DNA from: Sphaerisporangium siamense
GTDB taxonomy: Bacteria; Actinomycetota; Actinomycetes; Streptosporangiales; Streptosporangiaceae
DNA length: 64,000 nucleotides
Assembly: GCF_014205275.1 (NCBI RefSeq)
Contig: NZ_JACHND010000001.1
Location: forward strand, 7,998,001 to 8,062,000
Direction of reading: 5' to 3'
Every line of letters starts with the position of its first letter. The first letter of the stretch is position 1. The translations under genes and the position numbers were made by a program. This document shows, piece by piece, positions 9,386 to 18,289 of the stretch. The notes below the pieces were generated by a model. That model was not told where the DNA came from. It saw nothing but the letters and a program-made list of their open reading frames with translations, and ran no database searches.

Positions 9386-10645
9386 GTGAGTAGGTTCCGG
9401 CGCGTGCGAGACGTGGCTGATCCGCGAAGGGCGATACCCGGCACGGCCCTGACCATGACCTGGCTCTGGCTGGCCACCCGGGCGTTCCTGCTGCTCACGG
9501 TGCTCGACATCGTGCCGCTCTTCCGCACCGTCACCTGGGACGTCACCGGCGTCTACCACGGCTGGCACGAGACCATGCTCCGCGGCGGCTTCCCGGTCGA
9601 CGACGTCACCTGGCAGTACCCTCCGGCCGCCGCGCTGATCATCATGGCCCCGTCCATGCTGCCCTTCTCCTACCTCGGCGGCTTCCTGGTCATCACCGTG
9701 GCCTTCGACGCGCTGACCATGGCGTCCCTCCTGCGCGTGCCCGCCGGCGAGGAGGGCCGCACGCGCGTGGGCGCCTGGGTGTGGCTCGCCGGGGTGCCGC
9801 TGCTCGGCCCGGTGGTGTACGCCCGGTACGACCTGCTGGTCACCGCGCTGGCGGTGTCCGGCCTCCTGCAGGCGCGGGCGTCCGCGGCGCGCGGAGGGCT
9901 GGCGCTCGGGGTGGCGGCGGGGCTGAAGCTGTGGCCCGCGCTGGCGCTGATCGGCATGCCGCGCGGCCAGGAGACCCGCCGCGCGCTCGCCGGGGCGGCG
10001 GCGGGCGGCGCGGTCTCGACCCTGCTGATGATGCTGGCGCTGGACGGCGGCCTCGGCTTTCTCACCGCCCAGCAGGACCGGGGCGTCGAGGTCGAGTCGG
10101 TCTGGGCGCTGGCCTTCCACGTCGCCCGGTGGTTCGGCTGGCCGGGCATGGTCAGCTACAGCTACGGGTCGATGGAGATGATCGGCCCGTACGCCGAGGC
10201 GGCCGGCCGCGTGTCCCTGGCCGCCACGCTGCTCGGCCTGGGCTGGCTGGTCCTCTGGCGTGTCCGCGCCCGCACCTGGACCGCGGCCACGCCCTACGAC
10301 GCGGCCCTCGCCGCCGTGCTGATCTTCGTGGTCACCAGCCGTGTGATCAGCCCGCAGTACCTGGTGTGGCTGGTGGGCCTGGCCGCGGTGTGCCTGACCG
10401 TGCGCGCCTCCACCCAGCGGCCGGTGGCCGTCCTGGCGCTCGCCGCCACGGCGGTGACGATGCTGGAGTTCCCGACGCTGTTCGAGGACGTCCAGCAGAG
10501 CACGCCGCTCGGGGTGACGGTGCTGGTCGTGCGCAACGGCCTGCTGGTGGCCGCGACCACCGTGTCGTGCCTGCGGCTGTGGCGGGCGACCGTCCCGGGC
10601 GCCGTGAGCGCCCGCCCCCGGGACCCCGGCCTCGCCACCGCCTGA
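9386..10645 (+). CDS. Multi-pass membrane glycosyltransferase (GT87/DUF2029-like)
   Basis: 419 aa, with about ten hydrophobic segments. The N-terminal loop carries DVTGVYHGWHETMLRGGFPV then DDVTWQYPPAAALI, the acidic and YPP motifs of polyprenyl-phosphate-sugar-dependent GT87 mannosyltransferase-like proteins. KLWPALALIG and SPQYLVWL are also typical. It would add sugars from a lipid-linked donor outside the membrane. It is followed by a UbiA-family prenyltransferase and a DUF2079 protein, suggesting a cell-envelope glycan cluster. Start GTG 9386. Confidence 0.8.
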   Translation: MSRFRRVRDVADPRRAIPGTALTMTWLWLATRAFLLLTVLDIVPLFRTVTWDVTGVYHGWHETMLRGGFPVDDVTWQYPPAAALIIMAPSMLPFSYLGGFLVITVAFDALTMASLLRVPAGEEGRTRVGAWVWLAGVPLLGPVVYARYDLLVTALAVSGLLQARASAARGGLALGVAAGLKLWPALALIGMPRGQETRRALAGAAAGGAVSTLLMMLALDGGLGFLTAQQDRGVEVESVWALAFHVARWFGWPGMVSYSYGSMEMIGPYAEAAGRVSLAATLLGLGWLVLWRVRARTWTAATPYDAALAAVLIFVVTSRVISPQYLVWLVGLAAVCLTVRASTQRPVAVLALAATAVTMLEFPTLFEDVQQSTPLGVTVLVVRNGLLVAATTVSCLRLWRATVPGAVSARPRDPGLATA

Positions 10646-10809
10646 CCATGAACCGACCGGCCCCGCAATTGCCCCGATTTATCGCCTTATCGGCTGATAT
10701 ATCGGCTCAATTCAATGTTAATCTTGGTCTTCTTCCGTGGTTACCGGCAAACGAAAACCGTGCTGAGCGGCCCAGGCGGGACCCGACGACCCCAGGGAGA
10801 CCTTCATTC

Positions 10810-11694
10810 GTGGGCGCGACGCAGATCGGAAGAAAGACCACCGGACCCTCCCTCACGTCCGGTCTGCTGCGCACCGCCCGTCCGCGGCAGTGGCCCAAGA
10901 ACCTGCTGGTCGCCGCCGCCCCCGTCGCGGCCGGCGCCCACGACGGGACGACGCTCGCGGCCACCGGCGTGGCGCTGGCCGTCTTCTGCCTGGCGGCGCC
11001 CGCGGTGTACTTCCTCAACGACGTGCTCGACGCCGGCCGGGACCGCCTGCACCCGGTCAGGCGATTACGCCCGATCGCCGCCGGGACGGTGCCCGAGCCG
11101 GTCGCGCTCGCCTCCTCCGCCGTCCTCGCGCTCGCCGCCCTGGCCCTCGCCGCCGCCTGGCGCCTGGAGGCCGCCGGGGTGATCGCCCTCTACTTGCTGG
11201 TCAACGGGCTGTACTGCCTCAAGCTCAAACACGTCCCGATCATCGAGCTGGCCACCGTGGCGAGCGGATTCCTGCTGCGGGCCGTCTTCGGCGGGGTGAT
11301 GGCGGGGCTGGCGCTGTCGCAGTGGTTCCTCATCGTGGTCGGGTCCGCCGCGCTGTTCATGGTGGCGGGCAAGCGCTCCTCGGAGCTGGCGACGCTCGGC
11401 CCCAAGGCCGCCTCGACCCGGCCGGGCCTCGCGCACTACTCCCCCGGTTACCTGCGGTACGTGTGGCAGGCGTCCGGGACGGTCGCGATGACCACCTACT
11501 GCCTGTGGGCGTTCGAACTCCCCGGCCGCCAGCTCACCGTCGTCCCCCTCGCCCTGGCGTTCCTCCGGTACGGCTGGCACGTGGACCGCGGCGAGGCCGG
11601 CGAACCGGAGACGGTCGTGCTCAAAGACCGATGGCTGCTCGGGCTGGCCCTCGCGTGGGCGGTCCTCTTCGTAGTGGGGACGGCGCGTGTCTGA
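10810..11694 (+). CDS. UbiA-family prenyltransferase, decaprenyl-phosphate phosphoribosyltransferase-like
   Basis: 294 aa, polytopic. The Asp-rich Mg-diphosphate motif is FLNDVLDAGRDRLHP, close to the NDxxDxxxD of Rv3806c-type enzymes, which transfer phosphoribose from PRPP to polyprenyl phosphate. RPRQWPKNLLV and YCLKLKHVPIIEL are also typical of this subgroup. GTG 10810 follows AGGGAGA. The frame extends upstream, but that part overlaps the preceding gene and is not protein-like. Located between a GT87-like transferase and a DUF2079 protein; it overlaps the next gene by 8 bases, so the two are co-translated. Confidence 0.85.
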   Translation: MGATQIGRKTTGPSLTSGLLRTARPRQWPKNLLVAAAPVAAGAHDGTTLAATGVALAVFCLAAPAVYFLNDVLDAGRDRLHPVRRLRPIAAGTVPEPVALASSAVLALAALALAAAWRLEAAGVIALYLLVNGLYCLKLKHVPIIELATVASGFLLRAVFGGVMAGLALSQWFLIVVGSAALFMVAGKRSSELATLGPKAASTRPGLAHYSPGYLRYVWQASGTVAMTTYCLWAFELPGRQLTVVPLALAFLRYGWHVDRGEAGEPETVVLKDRWLLGLALAWAVLFVVGTARV

Positions 11695-13237
11695 ACGCAT
11701 GGAAGAGACGGCGGCCGTCACCGAGCGCCGCGAACCGGCCGGCGCCGTGCGCGCGGCCACGCGAGACCTGGTGGGACGGCTGCGCGCCCTGCCGCGTCCC
11801 TCGCCGCGCGCCCGGCACGTCATCTCGCTGACCGCGATCGTCCTGGCCGCGACCGCCGTCTACGCGCAGCTCGGCCTGGTCAGGTTCGACCTGTACCGGG
11901 CGACCAGCCTGGACCTGACGCTCTTCGACCAGGTGGTGCGCGGCTTCTCGCACTTCAGCGCGCCGACGAGCCCGCTGCGGGGGTTCACCCTGGACAAGGG
12001 GATGGACTTCAACCAGCTCGGCGAGCACTTCTCCCCGATCCTCGCCGTCCTGGCCCCGCTGTACTGGATCTACGACGGCCCCGAGACGCTGATCGTCGCC
12101 CAGGCGGCGCTGTTCGCGCTGGCGATCCCGCCGCTGTGGGTGTTCACCCGGCGCGTGCTCGGCACCGGGCCCGCCTACCTCGTCGTCGTCGCCTACGCGC
12201 TCTCGTGGCCGCTGGCACGGGCGATGAACTTCGACTTCCACGAGGCGGCCTTCGCGCCGCTGATCACCGCCGTGATGATCGAGCGGTTCAGCGCGGGCAG
12301 GCACGGCCACGTCCTCACGGCGGCCGCGGCGTTGCTGCTGGTCAAAGAGGACATGGGACTCATGGTCGCCGGGTTCGGCGCCTACGTCGTGACACGGGGG
12401 CGGCGGCTCGACGGCGTCACCTACATCGCGGCCGGCGTGGGCTACACCCTGTACGCCCGGGCGCTGATGATCCCGGCCGTGGGCGGCGACCCGGCGATGT
12501 ACTGGGCGTACGGCCAGTTCGGCCCGGACCTGCCGCACGCCGTGCTCAAGGCCGTGACCGACCCCCTCAACACCCTCGGCACGCTGATCAGCCCGCAGGT
12601 GAAGCTCGACACCTGGGCGTTCCTGCTGTGGCCGACGCTGCTGCTGTGCCTGCTCTCGCCGCTCACGCTGATGGCGGTGCCGCAGTTGCTGGAGCGCATG
12701 CTGTCCGACCGCCTGCACTGGTGGATCACCGACTTCCACCACAGCGCCTTCACCGTGGTCGTGCTGCTGTGCGCGGGCGTGGACGGCGCCGCGCGGCTCG
12801 GCCGCCTGCTGCGCCGCCGCAAGGAGGTCCCCGAGCGGTGGACGGCGCTGATCTGGGCGACGGGCGTCTGCCTGGTCGCGGTCACGCTCGTGCCCCGCTT
12901 CCCGCTCGACCAGCTCATCCGGCCGGAGTTCTACGAGAGGAAACCGGACGTGGCCGCGGCGGAGCAGGCGGTGGCCGCGGTGCCGTCCGGCGTCCTCGTG
13001 GAGGCCGTGAACCACGTCGGGCCGCACCTGTCCGCCCGCACGACCACCCTGCTGTGGACCGACAAGCAGCCCGCGGCGCCCTGGATCGTCGCCGACACCG
13101 ACCGCTTCGCCTACCCGTGGGGCTCGGTCGACCGGCAGCGGCAGCGGGTCGAGGAACTGATGACGCTCGGCTACCAGGTCGTCTTCGCGCGCGAGGGATA
13201 CGTGGTGCTCCACCGCCCCGGGACGGCTCCACCGTGA
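11687..13237 (+). CDS. DUF2079 membrane protein
   Basis: 516 aa with many hydrophobic segments. DLTLFDQVVRGFSHFS near the N-terminus, FNQLGEHFSPILAVLAPLYW and FDFHEAAFAPLI are characteristic of DUF2079, a GT-C-like family of membrane glycosyltransferases of unknown substrate. GTG 11687 overlaps the UbiA stop; ATG 11699 is an alternative. Clustering with UbiA and GT87 proteins supports a role in envelope glycan assembly. Confidence 0.85.
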   Translation: MSERMEETAAVTERREPAGAVRAATRDLVGRLRALPRPSPRARHVISLTAIVLAATAVYAQLGLVRFDLYRATSLDLTLFDQVVRGFSHFSAPTSPLRGFTLDKGMDFNQLGEHFSPILAVLAPLYWIYDGPETLIVAQAALFALAIPPLWVFTRRVLGTGPAYLVVVAYALSWPLARAMNFDFHEAAFAPLITAVMIERFSAGRHGHVLTAAAALLLVKEDMGLMVAGFGAYVVTRGRRLDGVTYIAAGVGYTLYARALMIPAVGGDPAMYWAYGQFGPDLPHAVLKAVTDPLNTLGTLISPQVKLDTWAFLLWPTLLLCLLSPLTLMAVPQLLERMLSDRLHWWITDFHHSAFTVVVLLCAGVDGAARLGRLLRRRKEVPERWTALIWATGVCLVAVTLVPRFPLDQLIRPEFYERKPDVAAAEQAVAAVPSGVLVEAVNHVGPHLSARTTTLLWTDKQPAAPWIVADTDRFAYPWGSVDRQRQRVEELMTLGYQVVFAREGYVVLHRPGTAPP

Positions 13238-13250
13238 CGCCCGCGCGGGG

Positions 13251-13400
13251 CTAGGTGACGAGTGCCGTCACGGCGAAGAACAGGTACAGGAACCCGCCCG
13301 CCGACACCACCACGCCCGCGACGACCGGCGCCCAGGACGCCAGCGCCGCCACGCCCCGGACGGCCCGCGGGACCGCGCCCGGCTGGCCGCCTTCGGCCGG
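13251..13400 (-). pseudogene. Possible remnant of a membrane-protein C-terminus
   Basis: Minus-strand codons end ...AALASWAPVVAGVVVSAGGF then LYLFFAVTALVT and a stop at 13251. This is a clean transmembrane tail with protein-like composition, but further upstream the same frame turns into Arg/Pro-rich non-protein sequence lying antisense to another remnant. It is read as a truncated end piece; a real short gene cannot be excluded. Confidence 0.3.
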
Positions 13401-13574
13401 CAGAGGTGCGGGCAGGGGTTCCGGCACTACTGGCCCGGCGAGGCGGGCTCGGAGCCGGCCTACTACCCCGTGCTGCCCACCGACGAGACCTGGGCCGACG
13501 GCGACCGCGACGTCATGTGCACCGTCTACGACCCCCAGGGCAAGCTGAAGGAGTCGATGCTTCCTCCCAGGTGA
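13374..13574 (+). pseudogene. Septum-formation-domain remnant (C-terminal fragment)
   Basis: A plus-strand frame ending at TGA 13572-13574 reads RLAAFGRQRCGQGF, then YYPVLPTDETWADGDRDVMC, then KLKESMLPP. The Cys spacing and the W..GDRdVmC pattern resemble the septum-formation family domain of actinobacterial membrane proteins. No start codon or N-terminal half is present upstream, so it is a truncated remnant. It meets the oppositely oriented remnant at 13251-13400, suggesting an old deletion or rearrangement junction near 13370-13400. Confidence 0.45.
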
Positions 13575-13704
13575 GGCGGACCTGCCGTGACATGGGGAAA
13601 GTGCTTGCCGAGCGTTTGATCTCACGCGGCGTGGCCGCCCTCCGGCGGGGCACGTCAATCCTTGGATCATTCACGAATGGCGTGACCGGTTCGGGGAGGC
13701 GAGC

Positions 13705-13935
13705 GTGGCTGACGGGCCGCAGGAGATGGTGGTGTTCTCCATCGAGAAGGAAGGCCGCCGGCTCCGCTACGCGGCCGGTCCCGGCTATGAGGGCGCGCTG
13801 CCCGAGGACGTCGACGAGCCGGATGTGCTCGTGCGGGTCGGCAGCGCCTCCCCGGACCCCGACGGGGGATATCGCGTTCAGCTGACCTGCCTGCCGCTCG
13901 ACGGCGTGCTGATCATTCGACCGTCCGAGGGGTGA
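13705..13935 (+). CDS. Small hypothetical protein (76 aa)
   Basis: GTG start with GGGGAGG 5 bases upstream. Acidic and beta-rich in appearance (VVFSIEKEGRRLRYAAGPGY; YRVQLTCLPLDGVLIIRP). No signal peptide or membrane segment. No family recognised. Six bases separate it from the next ORF, so the two are probably one transcription unit. Confidence 0.6.
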   Translation: MADGPQEMVVFSIEKEGRRLRYAAGPGYEGALPEDVDEPDVLVRVGSASPDPDGGYRVQLTCLPLDGVLIIRPSEG

Positions 13936-13941
13936 GGCGCG

Positions 13942-14217
13942 ATGGAACTCAGCAGGAACTTCTGGCTGAACGCGCCGAGAGGTGGCATCTTCACGATCAA
14001 CAACTGGGGCAACATGCACCGGAGGTCGTTCGTCGTGGTCGTCGCCTGCGAGGCCAGGAACGGCGACACGGGCAACCCGGACCGGTTCCAGGGAGACGCG
14101 TGGCCGGTGGTCGTCGGATGCATAGCCCCCAACGAGGGCTTCCTGCAGTTCACCCTGTGGTGGTACGGCAACTTCCCCCGGCTGAACATCTTCACCGACG
14201 CCTTTCTCTTCGCCTGA
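13942..14217 (+). CDS. Small hypothetical protein (91 aa)
   Basis: ATG start behind GAGGGGTGAGG. Rich in aromatic residues (ELSRNFWLNAPRGGIFTINN; FTLWWYGNFPRLNIFTDAF), with two Cys. No signal peptide. No family recognised. It is very close to the preceding 76-aa gene and likely functions with it. Confidence 0.6.
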   Translation: MELSRNFWLNAPRGGIFTINNWGNMHRRSFVVVVACEARNGDTGNPDRFQGDAWPVVVGCIAPNEGFLQFTLWWYGNFPRLNIFTDAFLFA

Positions 14218-14361
14218 TCCCGCGTCGGCTCCGGGTGGCCGCTCCTCGTGATGTGCCCTATGACCCGCGAGTCTCTACCGCGGCGCGATGCGCGGGACCC
14301 GTCGCCGGCAGCCGCGCGTTCTTCCAGGATCGGCCTCCGGCACCACCCAAAGGAGGATCTC

Positions 14362-14775
14362 ATGGCCTCGCTTCTCAACCCGTACCTCAACTTTCCCGGC
14401 ACCGCGCGGCAGGCCATGGAGTTCTACGAGAGCGTCTTCGGTGGCACGCTCTCGGTGAACACCTTCGGCGACTTCGGCGCCCCGGACACCGAACTGGCCG
14501 ACAAGATCATGCACAGCACGCTCGAAACCCGCGGCGGCTTCACGCTGATGGCCTCCGACCTGCCGCCTGACATGGAATACACCCCCGGCACCAACATCTC
14601 GGTGAGCCTCAGCGGCGAGGACGCCGACGAACTGCGCGACTACTGGGAGAAGCTCTCCGCGGGCGGCCTGGTCACCGTCCCCCTGGAGAGGCAGATGTGG
14701 GGCGACGAGTTCGGGTCCTGCGTGGACCGGTTCGGCATCCCCTGGATGGTCGACATCACCGCGCCGCGTACCTGA
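14362..14775 (+). CDS. VOC family protein (PhnB-like)
   Basis: 137 aa. The glyoxalase/bleomycin-resistance fold of the PhnB type: YLNFPGTARQAMEFYESVFG at the N-terminus and WGDEFGSCVDRFGIPWMVDI at the C-terminus are family hallmarks. ATG 14362 follows AAAGGAGG at ideal spacing. The metal ligands and substrate of this subgroup are not established. Convergent with the membrane protein that follows. Confidence 0.88.
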   Translation: MASLLNPYLNFPGTARQAMEFYESVFGGTLSVNTFGDFGAPDTELADKIMHSTLETRGGFTLMASDLPPDMEYTPGTNISVSLSGEDADELRDYWEKLSAGGLVTVPLERQMWGDEFGSCVDRFGIPWMVDITAPRT

Positions 14776-14788
14776 GGCGCGCCGGCGC

Positions 14789-16213
14789 CTACTGGCGCGA
14801 CAGCGTCCGGGTGACCGCGGCGACGATGGTGATCGCCAGCAGCCATCCGGCCGCGATGAGCCCGTAGCCGACCCACGCCGCGCCGCCGGTCGGCCGGAAC
14901 GCGCCCTGCTGCCCGAAGTCGACGACCGGCAGCAGAAGGTCCAGCGCGTACATCACGGGACTGAAGACCAGGCCCTTGCCGGCCTCCGCGGGCGGCGGGT
15001 GGCTCGCGAAGAACACCGCACCCGCCGCCAGCAGCACCGCCAGCCAGGCCGCGGCGCGCAGCGGCCGGTAACCGTAGCCGACGGTCAGGTCCTGCAGGTG
15101 CCCCCAGAGCCGGGGCAGCGGGCCGACCGTGCCGCGCCGGCGCCGCTGCTTGGCGAGCAGGACGGTCCGGGCGTCCACGTCCAGCCCGAGACGGCGGTAG
15201 GTGGCCGCGAGCTGCTCGTAGGCGTGAGGCAGGAAGCCGGCCGGGTCCCGGGCGAGCCAGTCCAGGCGCCGGGCGGCGGGCAGGTGGGGTTCGAGGGCCT
15301 GATAGACGAGGCCGTCCTGGCTGAGCGTCGCCGGCCAGGTCTCGCGGGCGTCCCGGATGACCCCGACGCGGGCGTGCCGCAGGTCCACGTGGCCGTCCAC
15401 GGGTGCGGTCACCGGCAGGACGAACTCGTCCGCCTTGAGGTGACGGGCCCGCAGCGCGACGCCGCCGGGGTTGCCGAGGTGCGCCTCCTTGAAACAGACC
15501 TTGCTGCGCACGTCGGCGAACGACAGATCGATCTTGCCGTCCACGGCGAAGCCCTCACAGCAGTTCATGATCGCGCCGACCGTCAGGTCCATCGCGCTGA
15601 GCGCGGTCCGGCCGGGATTGCTGAGCGCGGCGCCCTCGAACAGCACCGAACCGCCGACGTTCGCCCGTTTGATGTCGAGCCGTCCCCGGCAGCTGAACGG
15701 AATCCCGTCGCGCCGCGGGCGCGCCACGAAGTCCGTGCCGACCTGCAGGCCCGTGGCGTCCAGCCCCTCCAGCCGCGAGCCGTCCAGGATCACCGCGCCG
15801 CTGATGCGCGCCCCCGGCAGCACGGTGGGGCCGGTGACCGTGCAGTCGGCCAGCACGAGGCTGCCCTCGATCTGCGCGGTGGTGGCGTCCAGCCCGGGAA
15901 AGGAGCAGGTCACCAAGGTGAACTGGCGTAATCGGGCGCCGTAGAGGTTGATCGCCTCATCGAAGTCACAGTCCTCCAGGCGGATGTGATGGCGCACCTC
16001 GGTGAAGCGCAGGTCGAAATGGCCGACGACGCGCGCATTGTGGACGTACAGCGCCGGTACCAACACCGACCCCGCCTCCTGCGCCCCGACCAGCAACGGC
16101 CGCAACACACCAGCCCGAATCGTCCGATCCGCCCACCCCCCAAGATCAACCCGCCCCCCGCCTCCAAACGCCTCCCAAACCGCCTTCTCCCCCGCACTAA
16201 GCTCACCCATCAC
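14789..16213 (-). CDS. Beta-solenoid protein with C-terminal membrane domain
   Basis: 474 aa. Residues about 60-280 form pentapeptide-like beta-solenoid rungs (e.g. VVGHFDLRFTEVRHHIRLED, GSLVLADCTVTGPTVLPGA, GGSVLFEGAALSN). Next comes a helical region (YEQLAATYRRLGLDVDARTVLLA) and two or three transmembrane helices (AAWLAVLLAAGAVFF; GYGLIAAGWLLAITIVAAV). Streptomyces relatives are often labelled membrane-associated oxidoreductase, but no cofactor motif is visible here, so function is open. GTG 16213 sits 7 bases after GGAGGA; TTG 16219 and ATG 16210 are alternatives. The leader is extremely G-rich. Confidence 0.7.
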   Translation of the reverse strand: MMGELSAGEKAVWEAFGGGGRVDLGGWADRTIRAGVLRPLLVGAQEAGSVLVPALYVHNARVVGHFDLRFTEVRHHIRLEDCDFDEAINLYGARLRQFTLVTCSFPGLDATTAQIEGSLVLADCTVTGPTVLPGARISGAVILDGSRLEGLDATGLQVGTDFVARPRRDGIPFSCRGRLDIKRANVGGSVLFEGAALSNPGRTALSAMDLTVGAIMNCCEGFAVDGKIDLSFADVRSKVCFKEAHLGNPGGVALRARHLKADEFVLPVTAPVDGHVDLRHARVGVIRDARETWPATLSQDGLVYQALEPHLPAARRLDWLARDPAGFLPHAYEQLAATYRRLGLDVDARTVLLAKQRRRRGTVGPLPRLWGHLQDLTVGYGYRPLRAAAWLAVLLAAGAVFFASHPPPAEAGKGLVFSPVMYALDLLLPVVDFGQQGAFRPTGGAAWVGYGLIAAGWLLAITIVAAVTRTLSRQ

Positions 16214-16260
16214 CCCCAAATCCTCCCCCCACCCACCCCCTCTGCCCAGCCCTCACCCGC
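16214..16260 (-). promoter_or_regulatory. G-rich 5' leader overlapping the ribosome binding site
   Basis: On the transcribed strand, runs of GGGGG, GGG, GGGGGG and GGGGG lie within about 30 bases, with the SD GGAGGA between the last two. This matches a four-run G-quadruplex pattern and could mask the SD. It is a sequence observation; folding is not shown. Confidence 0.4.
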
Positions 16261-17037
16261 CCAGCCCTCACCGCGCCAGCCCCACCGGCCCAACCCTCAC
16301 CCCGCCAGCACTGCCCCTCTCGACTCCCAATCGCCCGTCCTAATCCCTGCCAACTCTCACCCTCCAACTCCTCACCGCCAGCCCCATCCCGCCCGTTCCG
16401 CTACCAGCTCACCCCTCCGGCCGTATCCCTCTCGACCTCACTGACCAGCCCTGTTCCCGCCAGCCTCATCTCCGCCGGTTCGTCCTTGCCCTTTCTCCAC
16501 GCCGACCCCATCCCCATGACCTCATCCCTGGCTGTCCTATCCCATTGGCCCTATCCACCAGCGCCCTGTGCCCGTGGGGCTCTGTATCCATAGGCCTTGT
16601 CCTCTTCTTGCGGCCGCCCCGCATGGGTGCCGCTCGCACGCACGCCCCGTCCGCGCCGGCCCTCCGCGCGAGCAGACCGCCTCCCACCGACCTCGGTGCC
16701 ACTCGCCGGCAACCGCTCCACGGCGGACATGCCGGACGCGAGGAACTCGAATGCATCCCGCACCTCCCGCCACTTCGTTTCTGACGGCGGCGAACAGCCT
16801 CGTGAGACATTTCACGTATTTGATCTCCAGACTCCCGCACACCCTCGGTAATTTCCTACCTGGATGCCATAAATCGAGGCGGCAATAGTCCGCTCGACAG
16901 ACTTTGGAACCGGCCAGAACCCGCGATCTACCAGCGGCGCTGCCATCGTGGCAAAAAGCGGTCAGCAATATTGTCAGGACCCGGACATCGGCCGACACTC
17001 ATCGACATGAGGCGCGATCCCCACCAATGGAGGCGCA
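16261..17037. other. Long intergenic region, partly pyrimidine-repeat
   Basis: No convincing gene. 16240-16520 is a low-complexity plus-strand pyrimidine tract with degenerate copies of GCCAGCCCTCACC-like units about 15-18 bases long. The rest (16520-17037) has lower GC and must hold the promoter of the secreted protein at 17038. ORFs here (for example 16537-16998 minus) have Cys/Trp/Arg-rich, non-protein composition. Confidence 0.5.
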
Positions 17038-17937
17038 ATGAGCCGAGCCATCCTCAAAACTGCTAGACGCCCGAAACCGATGATCCGGCGCCTGATATCA
17101 GCCGCCATCGGAATCCTCACCGTGGCCGTCCTCACCGCGCCACCCGCCATCGCCCTGGCCCTGCCCACCCCGAAGGATTTCGTGTCGAACCTCGACCTGG
17201 AATGCTTCAAGACCAGCCCCTACCAGCCGCCGGCCGTCACGCTCACGCTGCGGCACCTCAACCCCGTCCTCGGCCACCTGCCGACCGAGCAGGTCACCCT
17301 CGGCCCGCGCGAGCAGTTGTGCGTGCCGGTCGCCAAGAACAACGCCCTCCCGCCGACCCCGGTGCTGCAGTTCATCAGGTTCGTCGACCTGGCCTGCTAC
17401 CGGATCAAGGGCGCCACGGCGAACACGCAACTCGTGCTCAGCCACCTCAACCCGGTGCTCCAGACCCTGCCGCGACAGCAGGTCACCCTGACCTCGCCCC
17501 AGCATCTCTGCGTGCCCGTCGCCAAGAACGACGTGACACCTCCCCCCGAGGTCCTGTCGCTGGTCTCACACATCGACCTCAAGTGCTACGACATCACCCC
17601 GAACACGCCGATGAACCGGCAACTGGGGCTGCGGCAGCTCAATCCGCTCCTCGTCGACCGGATCCCCGCGCACGCCGCCCAGGTCACCGCGGCCCAGCAG
17701 CTCTGCGTGCCGGTCTTCAAGGCGGGAGACACCGTCCCGAGCGCCGTGTTCAACATCCTCAGGTGGATCGACCTGGAGAAGTACGACATCCTCACCTCGA
17801 CGACGCCAACGATCTCCCTGACCCTGCGCCACCTCAACCCGGTGCTCGGCCATCTCCCACCCGAGCAGGCGACCCTGTCCAGCGCCGTCCAGCTCGCCGT
17901 CCCCGTCGCCAAGAACGGCCAGTTCCCCCCGAGCTGA
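17038..17937 (+). CDS. Secreted protein of four tandem Cys-pair repeats
   Basis: 299 aa. A signal peptide (RRLISAAIGILTVAVLTAPP) is followed by four repeats of about 65-70 residues. Each has a hhDLxCY start (NLDLECF, FVDLACY, HIDLKCY), a LxxLNPhL centre and a QLCVPVAKN end. The fourth repeat has lost both Cys (DLEKYDI; QLAVPVAKN). The paired Cys suggest one disulfide per repeat outside the cell. Similar LCVP/CY repeats occur in poorly characterised secreted bacterial proteins; no function is known to me. ATG 17038 follows AATGGAGG. Confidence 0.7.
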   Translation: MSRAILKTARRPKPMIRRLISAAIGILTVAVLTAPPAIALALPTPKDFVSNLDLECFKTSPYQPPAVTLTLRHLNPVLGHLPTEQVTLGPREQLCVPVAKNNALPPTPVLQFIRFVDLACYRIKGATANTQLVLSHLNPVLQTLPRQQVTLTSPQHLCVPVAKNDVTPPPEVLSLVSHIDLKCYDITPNTPMNRQLGLRQLNPLLVDRIPAHAAQVTAAQQLCVPVFKAGDTVPSAVFNILRWIDLEKYDILTSTTPTISLTLRHLNPVLGHLPPEQATLSSAVQLAVPVAKNGQFPPS

Positions 17938-18289
17938 CCTGACATGACCATCGGGCCCCGGCGGCCCAAGACAACGCGGCCCTACCCGTCCCGCACCGTC
18001 CCTCCCCGCCGGGGCCCACCCGTGCGCCCCACCCAACGCCACCCCCGGCCCCAATAGGCAACTCACCAGGACAACCGAGACACCCGCAAGCACCATTAAC
18101 GCCTGTCCGATTCACTCCCTTCCGGGCTTACGTTGTGCCGGCACAGAAGACCAGAGTGGAAGTGCTGCGGGAGGCATCCCACTACAACGTCGGCATTTCA
18201 CATCTCGGCTCGTAAATCTCTATTGTCACGATTCGCCGAGGGATGGACACTTGTGGCTTGACCGTTGCCGGCCGGACAAAGGAATCCGA
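17938..18289. other. Intergenic region without a gene
   Basis: A short GC hairpin (GGGCC 17953-17957 / GGCCC 17963-17967) follows the upstream stop and may end its transcript. The middle is C-rich. The last 200 bases are more AT-rich and probably contain the promoter of the peptidase-like gene. No ORF with protein-like composition was seen. Confidence 0.4.

Noticed and set aside
16537..16998. 153-codon minus-strand ORF in the 16.2-17.0 kb gap
   Set aside because: Cys/Trp/Arg-rich, no ribosome binding site, no recognisable pattern; treated as non-coding.
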